Origin: Mastigias papua
Taxonomy: Eukaryota > Cnidaria > Scyphozoa > Rhizostomeae > Mastigiidae
Direction: 5' to 3'
Assembly: GCA_964019165.1 (NCBI GenBank)
Contig: OZ025282.1
Coordinates: 8,542,529-8,606,528 of the forward strand
DNA length: 64,000 nucleotides
Both the position numbers and the translations under genes were made by a program. The notes beneath the pieces are model-generated. The model made no database searches and was not told where the DNA came from. It saw only the letters and a list, made by a program, of their open reading frames with translations. Of this stretch, positions 61,866-64,000 are shown in pieces (the stretch's first letter is position 1; each line of letters begins with the position of its first letter).

Positions 61866-61990
61866 CTCCCTCTCCCCCTGAAACAATGTTGGTTTTTTGG
61901 AGAAGTACATGAGGTAATGGGAAAATTTCGCGTGCACGCCAACTTCCAGTGTTCCACAAACGAACCAACAGTGTTCTAGGGGGAAGGGGG
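61866..61990. mobile_element. 125-bp MITE, family V copy 2
   Basis: Ends CCTCTCCCCCTGAAACAATG and CAGTGTTCTAGGGGGAAGGG are inverted relatives of the ends at 51,261-51,386, with almost the same total length. Confidence 0.6.
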
Positions 61991-63856
61991 TGCGTGTTTG
62001 TAGCAACTATGAGAATATGTAGACGAAAGTGGTTTTTTATCAGTTTTTTCTAAGTGCCCCAAGGACTTTTGGCGACTATTGTAGTTTGCATGTATTGTAT
62101 GCAGCTATTTCTTATACCAGGTGGCTTTCGATCATAGGAAGATAAACTGCAGCTGATTGTTAATGATATGAATAGTCTTGAACTTCTTCATTTCCCAATT
62201 CCACCTTGGCTTCAGCATTTTTTCCTGATGTTTCCATGACAATTTTGCTACAGATGGTTCTATCAGCGACTATCTAGTTTCTCACGACTTGTTAAAATTT
62301 TTCTTGGCCTGTCGCTGATATCTTGTTGCTTTGAATGACTCATTAGCTCCATCCTTTCACTACTACTAGTGACCTGCTCATTATAGAATAAAACAGCAAT
62401 TGCTTATTGTATTATTAGCATACTTAACAGGGGCTCATCCTAAAAAAATTCTTCATGTCATCTAAGTTGCATTTGAGATAACTGACATATCTCATCAACA
62501 AACATCGTTTCCAGAATGATCCTTGAGGAACTTCGAAATATTGTTTTTGTAGATGACGCCTATCACATACTGCGAACTGTGGGAAGTCCTGTGCATGGGT
62601 ACTGTAATGCTGTAAATAGCTCTGCGTCTAGCGACTTTGCATGTTCGACTCATTGTTTCATAATAGGCCACCATTCCCCTGCAGTATTTCTGGAAGCAAG
62701 TGGCTGCTGTTGCAAAGCATTACGGTCGATTGTGTCAAAAAGTTTAGTCAGGCGTAAAGTATTGCGCACAATTCATCCATATTTTTGTACTAGTCTCAAG
62801 TACTTTGCAATGTTCAATGATCGGTTTTCCGAAGTACGAGTTTATTTTTTTCTGCAATCTGACAGTCTTATTCAAAGCGTTCTGCGTTAACGGTTGATTT
62901 ATAGGTACTAGGCGAATTTCTCAACAATTTCGCTGCAAATGCGCTGGGAATTAAGATTTGGGAAATTACTTTTTGAGATTTCACTGTGAAACTAGGGAAC
63001 CGCTATGAAGAGTCAAACGTATTGTGTTTCAACAAATACGTAATGACCTCTTTCACTAGACTTTAGAAACCCCTGGGCTTGAGCTAGATACTCTCAGCTC
63101 TGAATTTACATGTGAACTGCGCCTCTTCGACAATTCGCGATTCAGTGATATCACTAGGAGCAACAATTTTTTTCATCACATCAGCCAAACGTTTTGATTG
63201 AATGCTTTGGTATTAAATAGCTGCGTCCCGTTCTCAATATAAGTTAGTTTTAGTAGCCTAGCTTGCTACCGAATAGTTAAAATTATAGACGTGATTGAAG
63301 ATTAAAATATCAAGTTGCATTTATTGTTCTTCATCTATTCTTATGGCACCAAGGTACCTTCTGTTTCTTTCCTTCTCTTATTCATGTTTTGCTTTTTCCA
63401 AACTATAGAAATTGTAAGTGTCATCCAAAGTGGGACCAGATGTCTTAATGTCTTTGCCAACTTTGGGTGGTAAAGTAGAATCCGGTCGTTGTCATATGTG
63501 TTGTTGTGTATTAAATGATTACTGTTTATTATCAATTATTGTTTGAATGATATAGTAAAACTAGGTAATGCTAGGGAATTCGCGGCGAAATCTCTTGTTG
63601 ATTATCGTTGAGTAAGTCAGCCTTAGGTTGTAACATACCATACTGTGCTGCTGCTGGCTGTACATGATAGGTATCTTTTACAATTTGGAAATTATCTTTT
63701 ATGCCAAGGCGAACTAGTCAACTTATCGATTACAAGTCGCGTCGTATATAAATGTGTGTTGTTGTATCATATGGTGTATATATATATCACTGAATCAGAG
63801 CCGCATTTGCATAGTATATAAATATATATAAGAGGAAAAATCAGAAATATACTGTG
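61991..63856. other. Gene-free stretch with one 124-aa frame
   Basis: The plus-strand frame 62,516-62,890 (124 aa) has no recognisable domain and no clear flanking splice sites. It is the longest unexplained frame outside the repeats, but I would not call it a gene. Confidence 0.35.
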
Positions 63857-63932
63857 CTTAAATTGTAGACGTTTCGATAAATATCTTCATCAGTACTGAT
63901 GAAGATATTTATCGAAACGTCTACAATTTAAG
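63857..63932. repeat. Perfect 76-bp palindrome with hammerhead-like core
   Basis: Both 38-nt arms are exact reverse complements around AGT|ACT (centre 63,894/63,895). Each strand reads CTGATGA, 11 nt that can form a GATA/TATC stem, then GAAACGTC (plus strand 63,896-63,921). CTGATGA...GAAAC is the conserved hammerhead-ribozyme core, known in Penelope-like elements. Here an extra A before stem II and a 3-bp stem I make activity uncertain. It lies 16 bp before a (TA)n tract. Confidence 0.7.
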
Positions 63933-63947
63933 TTGATTTTTTTCTGT

Positions 63948-63948
<1 letters not shown>

Positions 63949-64000
<52 letters not shown>
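63949..64000. repeat. (TA)n tract running off the window
   Basis: TA dinucleotides continue to the last base, so the full length is unknown. Confidence 0.95.

Noticed and set aside
62516..62890. 124-aa plus-strand frame
   Set aside because: Cys/Ser-rich but without a recognisable fold, signal peptide or splice sites. Left as unexplained, not annotated as a gene.

Overview
This is a low-density stretch of an animal (metazoan) nuclear genome. It is AT-rich, has spliceosomal introns, and is full of short transposon relics and long (TA)n tracts. Three protein genes can be supported in 64 kb. The likely host is a marine invertebrate, and an anthozoan cnidarian is my best guess. That guess rests on membrane-anchored collagen/Ig/CUB proteins, a ciliary SAXO gene, Penelope-like and CR1/L2-like retroelement relics, and abundant hAT-, pogo- and MULE-like miniature elements. 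No species can be named from the sequence alone.

Positions 1-28,600 hold no gene I can support. They carry a tetranucleotide array (1,506-1,617), a pogo-like transposon end (5,628), a tRNA-like SINE head (6,128), a 13-bp minisatellite (6,642-6,942), several miniature inverted-repeat elements, a Penelope-like relic squeezed between two (TA)n tracts (17,250-18,252), a 430-bp CTAA array (19,563-19,998), and a 249-bp element with clean 10-bp target duplications (24,168-24,416).

At 28,696-31,162 on the minus strand lies a SAXO-type gene (stabiliser of axonemal microtubules). Its short first coding exon is 925 bp upstream of the main exon and restores the family's Cys-rich N-terminus. A consensus RFX X-box sits 128 bp before the start codon, as expected for a ciliary gene.

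Positions 31,300-51,900 are again gene-poor: more miniature elements, two CR1/L2-like LINE relics, and an 800-bp compound (TA)n region interrupted by a tRNA-like sequence.

Positions 52,003-57,638 hold the most interesting locus: two tandem, same-strand, single-coding-exon paralogues (468 and 474 aa). Each encodes a type II membrane protein with a short cytosolic tail, a signal anchor, a stalk with a furin-type site, a conserved two-Cys module, 15-16 collagen Gly-X-Y triplets, two Ig domains and a C-terminal CUB domain. The front half is laid out as in gliomedin/colmedins, but Ig-Ig-CUB replaces olfactomedin. They look like shed, trimeric extracellular adhesion or recognition proteins. I do not recognise this architecture as a named family.

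Positions 57,640-64,000 hold more miniature elements (including a hAT-like one at 59,568-59,907) and end in a perfect 76-bp palindrome with a hammerhead-ribozyme-like core next to a (TA)n tract.
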